Shown one piece after another: positions 22,482-35,025 of a stretch of DNA of 64,000 nt (its first letter is position 1; each line of letters starts with the position of its first letter). Source of the stretch: Zychaea mexicana (Eukaryota; Mucoromycota; Mucoromycetes; Mucorales; Lichtheimiaceae); NCBI RefSeq assembly GCF_025766255.1, contig NW_026516677.1, forward strand, positions 124,001-188,000, in the 5' to 3' direction. A program made the position numbers and the translations under genes. A model generated the notes under the pieces. It searched no databases, had not been told where the DNA came from, and saw only the letters and a program-made list of their open reading frames with translations.

Positions 22482-24572
22482 TCAAGGAATGATAGATCCA
22501 CCATTAAAGATAAAGTTACTGACAGATTTACACTCTATAGCAACTCGCCCATGTTTCATCCAATCCTTCCAATTCCCCGAAGAGTCCAAAATTTTCAGAT
22601 CTACTGATGTCTTTTTTAATGTCTCTTTATCTTCGCATGCTTCCGCTGCTGCTATCGCTTCCTTGAATTTCTCAAACTGCTTGATTTTTTTTATATGCTT
22701 GTCGCGAAGTCGGCGCCTATGATTCACGTACCACCGTGTTGCCTGGACTTTTCCGTGATGATGACTGTCCCGCTTCGCCCATGTCGGCTTGCCCACTTGT
22801 TTCAATGAGCATACCACCGTATACCCAACTCGTGACGCCTCCAGCTCCAAATATATCTCTGTCACGTTGATTTTGTCAAATACATGATCTGGCATTCGTA
22901 AAGTAAAGGCGGTCGAGGCACCGAGTTGTTGTTGAACGCTGCATATCACAGAAAGTTGAGATAGACGCGGACACCGTTTTTCCAGAACTGTGAACAGCTC
23001 AGGTGCAAAGTGAACACGGTTGAGAAGGAATGACTTTAATTTACAAAGAACACCACCGCGATTTATTGTTCCTGTTGTTACTTTTTGAGAGGCAGGCGTC
23101 GATGTCGTTGCATTAACACCCATATTGCTGTTGTCGACATGGCCACTGTCGCTGCACACAACGTGGGCATTGTTAATTTCCAACCGCTCCAAATTTAACA
23201 ACTTGTTGAGAAGAATTCCAATATCGATAGGGCTGCGCAGACGACGGCCGAAGGCCAGTGCTGATATCTTCAAGTCGTTCAATGATGGACAAGATTGTGT
23301 GATGGTTGCAACGAGTCTAGAAACGTGAGGCAAGCTCCAGTAGGCCGTATGTAAATGTAGCATTGTCAATGATGATCCAACCGCCTGTAACATTGCGTCA
23401 TATGTTTCCTTGTTGTACCGAAGATAATGCGCGCTACCACCAGGGAGCAATAGCTCTTGTACACGGCCCATCTCCAATGCTTTTAATTGTGTACCTGCAG
23501 TTTCTAATGTCTCAAAAAAAGTTCGATTGGGCGCAAGGAGTGCGTCGACCCCACGCAATCGCAGCGTTTCAAGCTTTCGGCACTGCTGTCCCAACGCGAT
23601 AAATGTCTGTATCTGTTCTTCTGGTGTAGTAGCTACTGCTCGGCGGAATGGCTGTCGTAGCGCAAATGTATTGATCGTGATGAAATTGATGTCGAGTGTA
23701 ACCATATTGGGAAATGCTTGTGTAATATAGCGGATACAAGCATATTGAGAACTGATGGAGGATTTAGCGAACCCAATTTCAAGTGTCTGAAGTTGGTCGT
23801 GAGTAGTATAGGATGATGGTGACGATGATTCTATCGGAAATTGATCGATAACTGCTGCTACTGTTGGTTCCTCGGCCAGTTCGAACCGCATGACCACCTT
23901 GCATAGCACCTTGAGTACCGTTAGATGTGGACAATGATCCATAATTGAGCGAAAATGATTGGCGTGTATCGGCAAGAGTGAGTTCATAACACCATCGCCG
24001 CCATCGATATTAACATGGTTGCCTTGGTGGTGGTACTCGTCGTTTGGTAGTAGAACGAGTTCCTTTAAATGAGGCGTATTTGCAAATAAGCTGAATGCCG
24101 GTTGGGACAATACAATATGTAACGTGGTCAGTCTTGATCCATAGGTGGGGAGAAGTCTAAGTGCGGCGTGGTAGTTCATGGGTGGCAAGCGTTTTAGATT
24201 GCCGCGCTGCCAGCTTTGTGAGATTTGTTGGCGTCGTGGCACGTAGTTCCAGATACGTTGGTGGAAGTATAGTACTTCTAGTGCAGGACATAACACTGCA
24301 AGTTGCTCGAGCTCAACCCAAGTCATGCCGACATTGTCACGTAGAACGAGACTTTTGACGTGCTGACCATATGGAATCCCTTCAATGTCGAGTTGCTGGA
24401 TGGACCGAAAGAATCGTCGAAACCGTTTCCGAGAATCGATATGGATTGTTCGGTAGAGATGTTTCCGCATGGGGTTCAGCCAAGATTGGCAGACAAGACA
24501 GCTGGTGGCAACAGCGGGTGTTGTTGAGTATGAAGCAATGAGCTCCAAGATTTCGAAAGGGGCATCTGCCAT
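22482..24572 (-). CDS. F-box/leucine-rich-repeat protein
   Basis: A single uninterrupted frame of 696 residues, unusual beside its intron-rich neighbours. The first 45 residues form a degenerate F-box (PFEILELIASYSTTPAVATSCLVCQSWLNPMRKHLYRTI is typical in spacing), which would bind Skp1 in an SCF ubiquitin ligase. The remainder consists of irregular leucine-rich repeats (for example LKELVLLPNDE, CPHLTVLKVLCKV, CRKLETLRLRGV, LNLERLEINNAH, CPRLSQLSVIC), presumably for substrate recognition. The C-terminal 90 residues are basic and helical (RRRLRDKHIKKIKQFEKFKE). F-box/LRR proteins of this kind are numerous in Mucoromycota. The substrate cannot be deduced. Confidence 0.85.
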   Translation of the reverse strand: MADAPFEILELIASYSTTPAVATSCLVCQSWLNPMRKHLYRTIHIDSRKRFRRFFRSIQQLDIEGIPYGQHVKSLVLRDNVGMTWVELEQLAVLCPALEVLYFHQRIWNYVPRRQQISQSWQRGNLKRLPPMNYHAALRLLPTYGSRLTTLHIVLSQPAFSLFANTPHLKELVLLPNDEYHHQGNHVNIDGGDGVMNSLLPIHANHFRSIMDHCPHLTVLKVLCKVVMRFELAEEPTVAAVIDQFPIESSSPSSYTTHDQLQTLEIGFAKSSISSQYACIRYITQAFPNMVTLDINFITINTFALRQPFRRAVATTPEEQIQTFIALGQQCRKLETLRLRGVDALLAPNRTFFETLETAGTQLKALEMGRVQELLLPGGSAHYLRYNKETYDAMLQAVGSSLTMLHLHTAYWSLPHVSRLVATITQSCPSLNDLKISALAFGRRLRSPIDIGILLNKLLNLERLEINNAHVVCSDSGHVDNSNMGVNATTSTPASQKVTTGTINRGGVLCKLKSFLLNRVHFAPELFTVLEKRCPRLSQLSVICSVQQQLGASTAFTLRMPDHVFDKINVTEIYLELEASRVGYTVVCSLKQVGKPTWAKRDSHHHGKVQATRWYVNHRRRLRDKHIKKIKQFEKFKEAIAAAEACEDKETLKKTSVDLKILDSSGNWKDWMKHGRVAIECKSVSNFIFNGGSIIP

Positions 24573-25310
24573 GGTACCCTCTTTTTGGTTGCAGTAGCTT
24601 GTTATGCAGCAAAGTGTATTGCGTTTTAAGCTATGTACTCAGCGCGCGGTTTTCTGAGTTTACTGGCTCTATCGTATATCGTAGCATCCATGTTATTAAG
24701 CCATAATGATTAATATCGGTTTTTTTGAAGGCGAAAGACTAAACTGTAATAGATAACAATGCGTCTCTCAAATTGTTACTCTTTCTAGTGAATAGATCAA
24801 CGAGCATCATCCTACGAGACACATCACGACTCGCTCTGCCATTTTGCTTCACGTTTCAAAACCACTCTTTGTATAATTTCATGCTACGCAGCTCTTGCGT
24901 TTTTCAAATATACAGTGCGTAGTGGACAACGTACCGATGCTGAATGATTACAAAAGAACCACGTCTGTTTTGGATTAGTTTTTATAGCAAATATCTAGTG
25001 TGTAAACTATAGAGCTTGGTATTCTTATGCAGCTTCCCATACATACAAGCTTACTCCTGCCATCACATAGACCACATTATTTCAATCTTCCTTCAAGCAT
25101 TCAGCCGAGACATCCCGTTTTCACCGATCGCCTGTGCATGTACCATGGACGGAACGGCAATAAGACCTCATTGTTTTTATTCTGCCGTATTGTACCTAGT
25201 ATATTTTTAGTAACCAAGCGTGCATATAGCTCACAAAATAACAAATTATTTAGGGGCTTCTACTATAGCAGCATGTACACAGCACAGATATGTATCTTAA
25301 TGTATTCTTT
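24573..25310. other. intergenic, no supported gene
   Basis: Upstream region of the F-box gene and downstream of the acetyltransferase. No gene or notable repeat seen. Confidence 0.5.
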
Positions 25311-25907
25311 TCAAAACTTATAGTGTGGTAGTCCATCTTTGATATAAATCTCATCCACTTCAACTATGTAGCCTAGCGCTTCACAAAATCCGCGCTTGTC
25401 AGCCACGCCTTGTATCATGATTGCTTTCTTGCCTTGATTCTTTGCTCCATCTTCAAGTGCAGCTACAAGTTTTTGTCCTACTCGCATTCCTCGCGCCTTT
25501 GTAAGAGCCGCCAGTCGACTTAACACACCCACAGTATCATCTTCTTCATACGGCAGCATTCGAATTGTCCCTACAGGGATTGTCTTTACGGTTCCATCGC
25601 TGTCAACATGTTCGCATGCAGCTATCCATAACGTGGCAACTGTTGTATCCAGAGTACTAATAATTTATAACGCTGTAAAAATTAGCAAGATCTGGCTGCA
25701 ATTGCCCGCAATGATGCTTAGACCCGGTAGCTCGGAGAACCGTTAATTTGAAGAAAAAGAACCGTCTTACTCAGTACTTTCAAGTTCTGGAGCGCAACCT
25801 AGTTCATTCACAAAAACTTGGACACGCACATCAGCACATTTTTTTCTATCGTCTGGAGTTGTTGCAAGATATACTTGAGGGTTCTGACAGCTTGGGCTAT
25901 TGGACAT
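25311..25907 (-). CDS. GNAT-family N-acetyltransferase
   Basis: Two exons (25771-25907 and 25311-25656) give 160 residues. The N-terminus contains DVRVQVFVNELGCAPE, the usual first helix/strand of small GNATs. Exon two has TVATLWIAACEHVD, then PVGTIRMLP (beta-4), LSRLAALTKARGMRVGQKLVAALED, which holds the acetyl-CoA pyrophosphate loop (R-x-x-G-x-G/A: RGMRVGQ), and GYIVEVDEIYIKDGLPHYKF, matching the C-terminal strand of ElaA/YjcF-like acetyltransferases. It probably acetylates a small amine or protein N-terminus in the cytosol; the substrate is unknown. The start ATG at 25907 is the only in-frame Met before the conserved region. Confidence 0.82.
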
Positions 25908-27564
25908 TGGACTAAAAAGGGGCTACTGAAGAAAGAAAGGGGAAAGAGCTGGCAACTAATTCCTTGATATGGTTGGTCATATATGATTCATAGCATCTTT
26001 GAGTCATCGATCCAACAATATGTAGCCCAGGCACCACAACTGGGGTTAAAAACTATGATTTGCATTGGTACATAGTATAGGTAAATTACGCTCAGGTTTC
26101 GCAGCAATGTTCCTAGAGGATCCATCACTTAGATATGTCATTGCATGGTTTACCTTGCGATAAAGAATATCGTAAATGTGAGCACCGTACAAAAAGAAGC
26201 TCTATTAGAGAAGTATTTGGTATTGCCACGTGATATAACCATTTCATCAAAAAACTTGAGATTGTAGTCGGATGCTTTTTAAAGACGTTAAAAAGCCTTT
26301 GAAACCTTTTTTGAAGATTTCAAAAAGCATAAAGTTAAAGGCATGATATTTTTCGACGCCTCGTAGAGCTTGTTCCACGTCTGATATTGCTACTAAATTA
26401 GTATCACTGATCCAAATAGTGATATATGTACAGTACATACAAAGAAGAAGCAAAACCCTGCACATACCTTGCCAGGATCAAGCTACTCGAAAATGCGAGC
26501 AATAGCCTCCCACTTCCCGTATTTTTTTTCAACTCACGTTTCTAAGCTGTGCAACTGGAATAAAAGCTTAATTTAGTACTGTATAGCTTTCATTTCGCGC
26601 AACAGGTCCTTGTACCCAAAGTGGTTGCGCGTCTTATTCACAAAGATCTTGAAGTATGTATACTATGTATGCTAAAGCATCACAAATGCTAGGCAGTAGA
26701 GATTCTGGGACTGTATGTAGATACTCTTCCTACAGACTAAAGTGACAGTGGCAGCAATGAATAGTTCTCTACATTCTTTGAGAACTTCTATCTCATATTC
26801 TACATTAATTTCAGGATATCATATGTATGATAATCGTTTTTTGTTTTTAGCCTTTTTTTTCTCCAAACTATGTATTTCTTTCAAGTACAAACTTAATCGT
26901 CCTAACTATACAATGCTGGTTAAAGTTGAAGTAATACCCATCTATGTTACATAATGAATGAAAATTGTATGCTCCTTTTGATATTAATCATCTAATGAAA
27001 AAACTTTCGCAATAGACTGCAGCAGCGCATTTGGTCAGATCTTGCAGCGACAAACAATGATAAAAGAGCTTTGATATAAGATAAATGTGTTTCCATTGTC
27101 ATTCTTTGTCAGGTAATATACTTCAGCAAGATTGTTGCTACAGTCGAAAGTACTATGATATGATAGGAGTGGCTTTGTCGTCAGTCATCCTTATCTGCTA
27201 TCTGGGTGTTTAATCTCGTCAGAAACAGGTATATGCAACGATAACACAACCATACTTTTGGTAACTTGACCACGATCATAGTCGTCAAAGTGGTGCCAGT
27301 AAAAGTGGTGCCATGCATCACTTCTACATTATCTACGTTACTAGCCGAACAAGGATATCATACTCTATAAGCTGGCAGTGCCAGAATACTCTGGTAGCAT
27401 AGTATCATAGATGTTGTTGCCATGCAAGAAAAAGAAAGGAAATTGGGGTGAACGCGTGTGTGACGCGTCGTTCTATTTTTCTCTGTTCACCATTTTTAAT
27501 TTTTTACTTCTTCTCTTCTTCCTCTTTTTTCTTCTTCCCTTTTTTCCCCTTTATTTTAAGAAAA
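25908..27564. other. intergenic with possible decayed coding fragments
   Basis: About 1.65 kb. On the minus strand around 26247-26545, fragments such as KYGKWEAIARIF and SDVEQALRGVEKYHAFN look once-coding but include a stop and match nothing I can name. The 27500-27560 stretch is pyrimidine-rich and directly precedes the HFM1 start. Confidence 0.4.
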
Positions 27565-30500
27565 ATGTGGCAAGATTCAGAAAATAACGGGTAAGCCTCA
27601 TCTCCTAAAAATATAAAGTTTTGAATGGTGAATATAGGCCTTGAAAAACCGCCCGCCATTTTGGTGTAACTTGCATATTTGTTTATAGACCGTGGCATCA
27701 ACAGATAGCACGATCCTACATTAACAATGAATCAGATGAGCTTAGTACAATGCCAAAGTACAACAGCAGCCGCTCCAACAATAGCCATAACGAAGAATAT
27801 TCACGTATCAGCCGATGGCTTGATGAAGAAGAAGCGCTGCTAGACGAGTCGATGCAGACAAAAAAGCCGACGATATTTCCAGAGGAACCTTTAGAAGGAT
27901 CACCTCTATCGATCAACACATTGGCCACTCATAGTACTGGCACTAGCAGTAGCAGCAATAAGAGGATGCAGACGACAGTCCGTGGTGGAGGTGCTTTACA
28001 AAGCATTGATGTATGGTATCTCCCTTCTCACCTTTGCACTGTCAAATAAAAGAGGCTGCTCACTTTTCATCCCTTTTCACAGAATATTGCACATCTGCGA
28101 ACACAACAACGACCGTCAGCATTTCCATCCGCCACCTCTTCGAAAGAGAATACGGGTAAAAGTCTAGTACGACCGTCACAACAAGAGCAGCGGTGTCATC
28201 GAACTACTCCTGTTCCTGCTGCAGCAGGGTCGTTTATCGAGCCCGTCTTTGATAAGACAGCCGCCCTCCGTTCTACTAGCGAAATACGTAAGTTCATTGT
28301 TGTCGTGTGTATACCACTAACTTTCATTATAACATCGTGTCGCACAGCGCAGCAACTGACCAAAAATTTTTGCAACACATTACAGCCTTGGCTTATCAAT
28401 CCATCTTCAAGTTCGACAAGTTTAACGCGATGCAGTCCGCGTGTATCGATCATGTACGTTTCGATGTATCTCACCCGTTCTTTAACTTTGCTGCTACATC
28501 AACAATACAACAACAACTGCTACTGCTACCCTTTCATTCTTTATCTCTATTATTTTAAGCCGCTGGTCCAGCAAGTTTTGATTGAACAGCGCTGCCTTTT
28601 CTTTTTCTTGTAGGCATTTTACAGTGAAACCAGCTTTGTTATCTCAGGTAGATGCGTCATTTTTTCATCAGCATGTTTCTTGTTGTCAACAGTTTTTGGA
28701 TTACTTACAACAGAAAGGTGGTCACCTTTCCTGTTGCCTCATATATACCGTAGCTCCCACCGGTGCTGGAAAAACGGCTGTGCTCGAATTAGCGATTTTA
28801 CGTGCTTTAATGAATGGCAGCGGCGATGCCAAGGTTATTTACATGGCACCAACCAAGAGTCTCTGCTCAGAACGGACGAAAGACTGGGAAAAGAAATTTG
28901 AACCGCTGGGTATCGCATGTAAGTCTTGGCGACTCGTCAAGTTTTTGTTTTTCTTTTGCACAGATATTGTTTTGTATTAATCCTCTTCAATTGGTTATAA
29001 ATAGGCAAGGAGTTCACTGGTGATACTGACTATACCTCTTTTAATGCGATCAAAACCAGCAATATTATGTAAGTGGTCATGGCTTTAACGACAATCGAGG
29101 TGATGCTTAATTATTTCAAGAGAAAAGAAGTGTCTAACATGTTGGAAAAACGTGGCGGCGTAGTGTGACAACACCAGAGAAGTGGGATTCAATGACGCGT
29201 CGATGGACTGATTACAAGAGCTTGATGCAGTTGATCACCTTGTTCGTGGTAAGAAGTTTAGTGAGCCTTGGAGAGACGATGACATGATCTTTTTTGTCCT
29301 CAATAAGCTGATACTAATGCTGAAAAGTATACTTCTTACTACTTAGATGGATGAAGTACATATACTTAACGAAAGACGTGGTGCTGTTCTTGAAGCATGC
29401 GTTAGTCGGATAAAGGTAAACTTCATTTAAAGACCATAGTTAGGAAGAGGAGTTTCTTTTTCAGATTGCTATAATTAATCTTGTTTCCTTGCTCACATAT
29501 AGACAATGGAACAAACTGTTAGATACGTTGCTGTGTCTGCAACTGTACCCAACTTACAGGATATTGCTGACTGGCTTGGTGCTATTGGTACGTTAATTAC
29601 TATGATTACTACCATCAAAGTATTACATAGCAACATCCAGTACTCTGTACCTTTAGTTACAGAAAGTATCTATATACTGACCGTGGTGTCTTTAAATATC
29701 TACTGTTAGCCATCTCATTTTCCGAAGAATTTCGACCCGTTCGCTTGGAGCGAGTTGTCTATGGAATGACATTTAATGGCGATAACATGTTCAGTTTCGA
29801 GAACAAGATGGATTGGAAGTAAGTAAAAAAGAGTATAGAGGAGCCGGTCGATAATTCTTTCTCTATAAATACTTATACGCTTTTTCCGCTCTGCTAAGAT
29901 TACTCGACATGATTGACAAGCACAGCATGGGAAAGCCGACATTGATTGTACGAAATTCTGAAAGTTTAACTGCTCCTCCCAATGCTGTCTTTTTCTTCGG
30001 TTGGTTCATGGTGGAATACCCATATAATCACATTTTTTTTTTTAGTTTTGCTCTACTCGAAAGTCAGCCCAATCATCGTGCGAGGTTCTACTCAAACTGA
30101 TGGCACAAAGGAATATCAGTACCTTGGGGTAAAGAAATCGTCTAGCATTTTTTTTTACAAAAGGATAAGGTGTACATTATAAGCAGGATCATGCTAAATT
30201 GTTACAATACAACAGTAGCGCCGGTATGACAATCGATACGGCCAATGTCAAAAACAGAAAACTTGCCGAGTTTCTCGAAAGAGGCATAGGGTTCCACCAT
30301 GGTATGTGTCGCTATGCATTCAGTGCCAGGGTGTGACATCCACTACCACATCATTAAGTTTTGGTCTGACGCTTTTCTTATAACACAATAAATATATAGC
30401 CGGTCTAGAAAGTAGCGATCGTCAGCTTGTCGAGCAACTTTTTATACAACGTACAATACGTGTCGTTTGTAAGTAACTCTCAAAAGGTTTGCCCGTAGAC

Positions 30501-33500
30501 GATGTAAAAAGCGACAAGGCAATCAACATTTTCTAACTGACATACTATACCAAATAGCTACCACCTCCACATTAGCACTTGGTGTTAATCTGCCAGCTCA
30601 CTTGGTTATTATTAAATCGACCAAAAGTAAGTTGACATATCTACTCATCTGCTTCTCACCACTATTGTTAGGATGTCAATCACATCCTTTAGCTAATAAC
30701 TCCTATTTTTATGTTGTTCTCTGGTTTAGCCTATCAAAACGGATCATTGGTAGATTGTTCAGATATTGAGCTGTTACAAATGATCGGCAGAGCAGGAAGA
30801 CCAGGTCTTGAAGATTCTGGGTGTGCCGTTATTCTGACAACACCAGATATGGAGCAACGGTACAAGACGATTGTGTGTGGCTCCAGCCACATTGAAAGCT
30901 GGTTAGTGAATTTTATTTTCTTTCAATATTACAAAGTAACAGCATTTGGCACCATGCCATTATCTCTCTCAACTGTACGTTTTTTTTTTTTCAAAAATTA
31001 AACAAAGTCGTTGAGTACGTCTTACTATTCCATGTTTAGCTTACATGCAAACTTGGTGGAGCACATGATGACTGAAATATGCTTGGGCACAGTGACAGAC
31101 ACAGAAACATGCATAAAGTGGTAAGTTTTCTTCTTCCTTTACTATTTATTCAATAGGTAACATATCCACATTACGTGACAGATGGGCTAAGATCTATATA
31201 TTGGCTATACCTCGGAACAATAATAAAGGCTTCAGTCAACGTTCCTATACGTTCGGATCAAGAAAAACCCTTCACGGTATATGATTGATCACCTGGATGA
31301 GGAAGCATCTGATGATAAATCGCGAAATCCGCAACCAGAGCAAGTTCTTCGAGGTAAAGGGATACAGTGTATCTTCTCATAATCACTTCTCTGCTCTTTT
31401 TCACAACCCCCATATATTTACATGTTGTGACTGACTGAATCGCTCTTTTGACATGGCAATGATAGATATTTGTACAAGGAGCATAAAGACGCTCGTCGAG
31501 AACGATTTAGCAACGAACGTGACCACCAATTACGGAGCAAAAAGACTTCAGGCGACAGGTTAGTCCAGTTATTGAAATTGAGAGGGGAAAATGATTGATG
31601 ATAACACATTCTGGTGTTTCATTAGCGTACGGTACAGCTATGGATCGCTATTGTATCAAGCTCGATACCATGATTACCATTCTGAAAGCAGAGCGTTGTT
31701 CGTCAATAAAAGACGTGGTCAGTACAACCACTGATAGAACTACTTATAATGCGCTTGGCCATCATTGGCAGGTACTAGTATAGTTTATTGACAGACTTTT
31801 TCAATTTTTCGTTTCCGGTACACGCGTGTGATAGTTGGGCCTGGTAGCAGAAGCAGAAGAATTTGAAACGATGCGCTTTGCCGCGGGCGAGAAACCATTT
31901 CTAAATTCATTGCAAAAGAATGCAAACATCCGTTTCCCTATTTCTGGTAAAGTGGCAACCATTGCTGACAAAGTCTTCCTTGTAATTCAGGTAATATTCT
32001 TTTGCGCCTTTTCTACTTTCTTTCCGTGTCTTTACATCATATACAAAATTATATTTCACATACAGCCTTACTGAATGTCGATTTTTACCAATATCTCCAT
32101 AGTGTGTCCTTGGTGATATATCTTTACATGGAGGATCTATGGGAAGTTCACTCGCTTTGTCAAGTTTTCAAATGCTGCAATATGCTTCAAGAATTGCGAA
32201 ATGTAAGTATTATACGATCATTAACGTTTACTGTCGTTTTTCTCTTCCGCTCTTCCTGGATACACGCATGTGTTTACTAAAACAGACAACCCATAACTTA
32301 TTATCTGTATCCCGCTTTTACCCTCTCAGGTATTATCGACTGCAGCGTGCATGATCGCGATGCTATCCGGTTGAAGCATACCCTGGAGCTTTACCGCAGC
32401 ATGCAGGCAAAAATGTGGACTACATCATCATATCCGCTCCGCCAAATTGAACGCATTGGACCCCAGAAGGCTAAAATGTTGGCACAAGCCGGAATCTCGA
32501 CATTTGACCAGTTGCGTGGAGTCGATGCAGCTCGAATCGAAGTGGTATGAATCGAAAATTGATATCCTATGTCATGGTGCTCGTATTGCGTGTTTTTGAA
32601 ATTTTTGTCGAACAATAAAAATTATTACTGTTAGATCCTTCGCCGCAACCCTCCGTTTGGAAACCAGGTACTGTATTGTTATTTTATGCTTAAATTGACG
32701 AAAATTGTTGTTGCATTAACAATTCTCTTTTTTCTCATTTCGTTACATGTACCCGCTCCCCTTTATGTCTAATACACTAGATCAAAAATGCCGTGGATAT
32801 AATCCCGCAATTCAACGTGAACGTCCAGCAGGTACCGCATTGGTCTAAAACCATGGCAGCAAAAGATTTATTCATCATCGTCAGCAGATCTATTACTCAA
32901 TTGCATTATTTCTGAATTATTTCTTTACAGTTTACCAGCGCCAAGCGCCCAACAGGAATAACTCTCAAAATATGCGTTAGTGTTTCTAATACCAAAGCCA
33001 TTCCCCGAAAACGATACGGAAAGGGATACTACGCTCAAGTGTGGACAGAAGCCGGCGAAGATCTGTTGGATTTCCGCCGAGTCTCGTAAATAATATTATA
33101 CTTATCTTTTAATATATATCTTGAAAAGATAAACCAAGAAATGCTCACATAGTATATGTGCACATGTTTACAAATACTCAGGATTCAAAAATTGCAGTCC
33201 AAACGCCAGCAATTCTCGATTCGTGCTACTTTACCTGGTCCCTCCACAAAGGTGACCTGCTATGTGCAAAGCGAGGATTACGGTAAGTTATTGTATGCTT
33301 ATAATGGTATTATATGCATTATCCCTGCTATGTTTGTCATTGACACTATATATTAAATAACTTTTCAAAGTTGGTGTTGATATATCCAAGTCGGTTCAGG
33401 TTAACCTAAACCCAGCCGCCTTTCTTCCGTCAACACACGATACCACATCAGCCTTATTATCTCTAGAAGCAGAAGATGGTACAAGTGCGGCTGCTCAGCG

Positions 33501-34872
33501 GCAACAGAACAACAAGGATAACACTACTGTTAGACCAACAGGCGAAGAGCTTGTAAACAACGATGTCCGCGACGACAACGATAGAAATAAGTCCACAACA
33601 AATCAGGGGCAGGTGTTATCCTCGCCGTCGTCCAGCAAAGTCAACGAGGTAGAAATCAAGCGTAAACGGCTGCAACAAGCAAGTAAGTATCAAAGAGACA
33701 CAAACCGGACAATATAGAAAAGTTTTTCTATTAGAACTATAATTAACTATTTATCATGTGTCGATTCTTTAGGCCGCGATGAACAACAAGGTCCATCATC
33801 GTCTCGTAAAAAGAAGCAGCGCACCACAGAGTAAGTCTTTGATATACGCTATACTAATAAGCTTGATGTTATCTTGATCATTCATAATCCTGTAATGTAT
33901 CTATAATAGGTGTAAACACACATGCCGTAATAAGGATAGGTATTAAAAAAAGTCTATCGATGTATATGAGTGGTTTACGTGACCTTGACCGTCTAATCAT
34001 GTTCTCAATATAGCTGCAAGCATGCGTGTTGCAAGGTAAACCTTAGCAGCCAGCAAGATGACGATCAACCCCAAGAGACATCAATGTCCAATCTTCCGGA
34101 AGACTCCAGCTGGAACGATAGTCTCATCGAGCTATTCAATGATAATAACACGCAGCATCATCTTGTCGACGATATTGATACATACGGCGATGATAACAAT
34201 GAAGATAAAGGAGAGCCGGTTGATCTTACAGCCACAGCAAAAACCCACGCTGACGATCAACAAATACCCCCGCTGCCACCAATGCCTATATCAATTTCTC
34301 GCCTACAGACATCCTCATCTAAGAACCTTCGTGACAAAAATGACAATGCTCGCATCAACAACATCATCCCCACTACAAAGGATCTCATGTCAAGCACAGG
34401 CGACTATGATTGGGACGATAGTGACGACGATGACTGGGCTCAGCTGGCAGTACAAGCCGTTGACGAGGCAGAAAGTACCATGATCTACTCGCCCTCTGTT
34501 ACTGCTACTGAACGAAACAAACCGGGACCCTCGTCTACTCTTCCCATTGCGACTACTGCCAGCACTTATCGCAGCGCTCTGAAAGAAAAGGAAGAAGAGG
34601 AAATACTAAAAGATCCTTGTGACAATATGTGGGATGAAATTGGTAACTTTGCGTATAAAGCTTTCAGCAATTCGTTCAACAATAGCAACAAGGAACGGTT
34701 ATCTTCATCATCATCGCTACCGCCACCGTCAGCAGACAAAGATGATAAACAAAAAGCGGGTAATGATAGCAAAACATCTAGCTTCCGACGTTGGTTGGAT
34801 ACCCATGTCGTCGTTGCTTCTGAAGATCCCGCGACCAACGGTGATGAGAATGACAATGGAAAGGAGGAGTAA
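27565..34872 (+). CDS. hfm1: MER3/HFM1 meiotic ATP-dependent DNA helicase (Ski2-like)
   Basis: About 33 small exons join to 1429 residues. Boundaries include 27565-27590, 27689-28010, 28083-28287, 28353-28453, 28614-28647, 28754-28918 and, at the end, 33910-33939 and 34014-34872. Motifs in order: Q-motif region FKFDKFNAMQS, Walker A APTGAGKT, TTPEKWD, DEVH box (MDEVHILNERRG), SATVPN, FCSTRKSA, GIGFHHAGLE, TSTLALGVNLPAHLVI, QMIGRAGRPG, the Sec63 domain with a helix-hairpin-helix (IERIGPQKAKMLAQAG), and a Cys/His tail (CKHTCRNKD, SCKHACCK) followed by an acidic, disordered C-terminus. HFM1/Mer3 unwinds recombination intermediates and promotes interfering crossovers in meiosis. Start choice rests on a short first exon spliced in frame. 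One junction (31191/31236) lacks a GT donor. Otherwise no lesion is seen, so the gene appears intact. Confidence 0.9.
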
Positions 34873-35025
34873 GAAGGACTACTGCAGCAACAAAATTGCC
34901 AAGATAGTAACTGTATAAAAATAGGGCATATATTAGTAGCTTCAATCAAGCTGTAGTAATTGTACACTTTAGTGCATGTATGAATTTGAATGTGTATATT
35001 TACAAAAAATAATGTGTGTAGTAAT

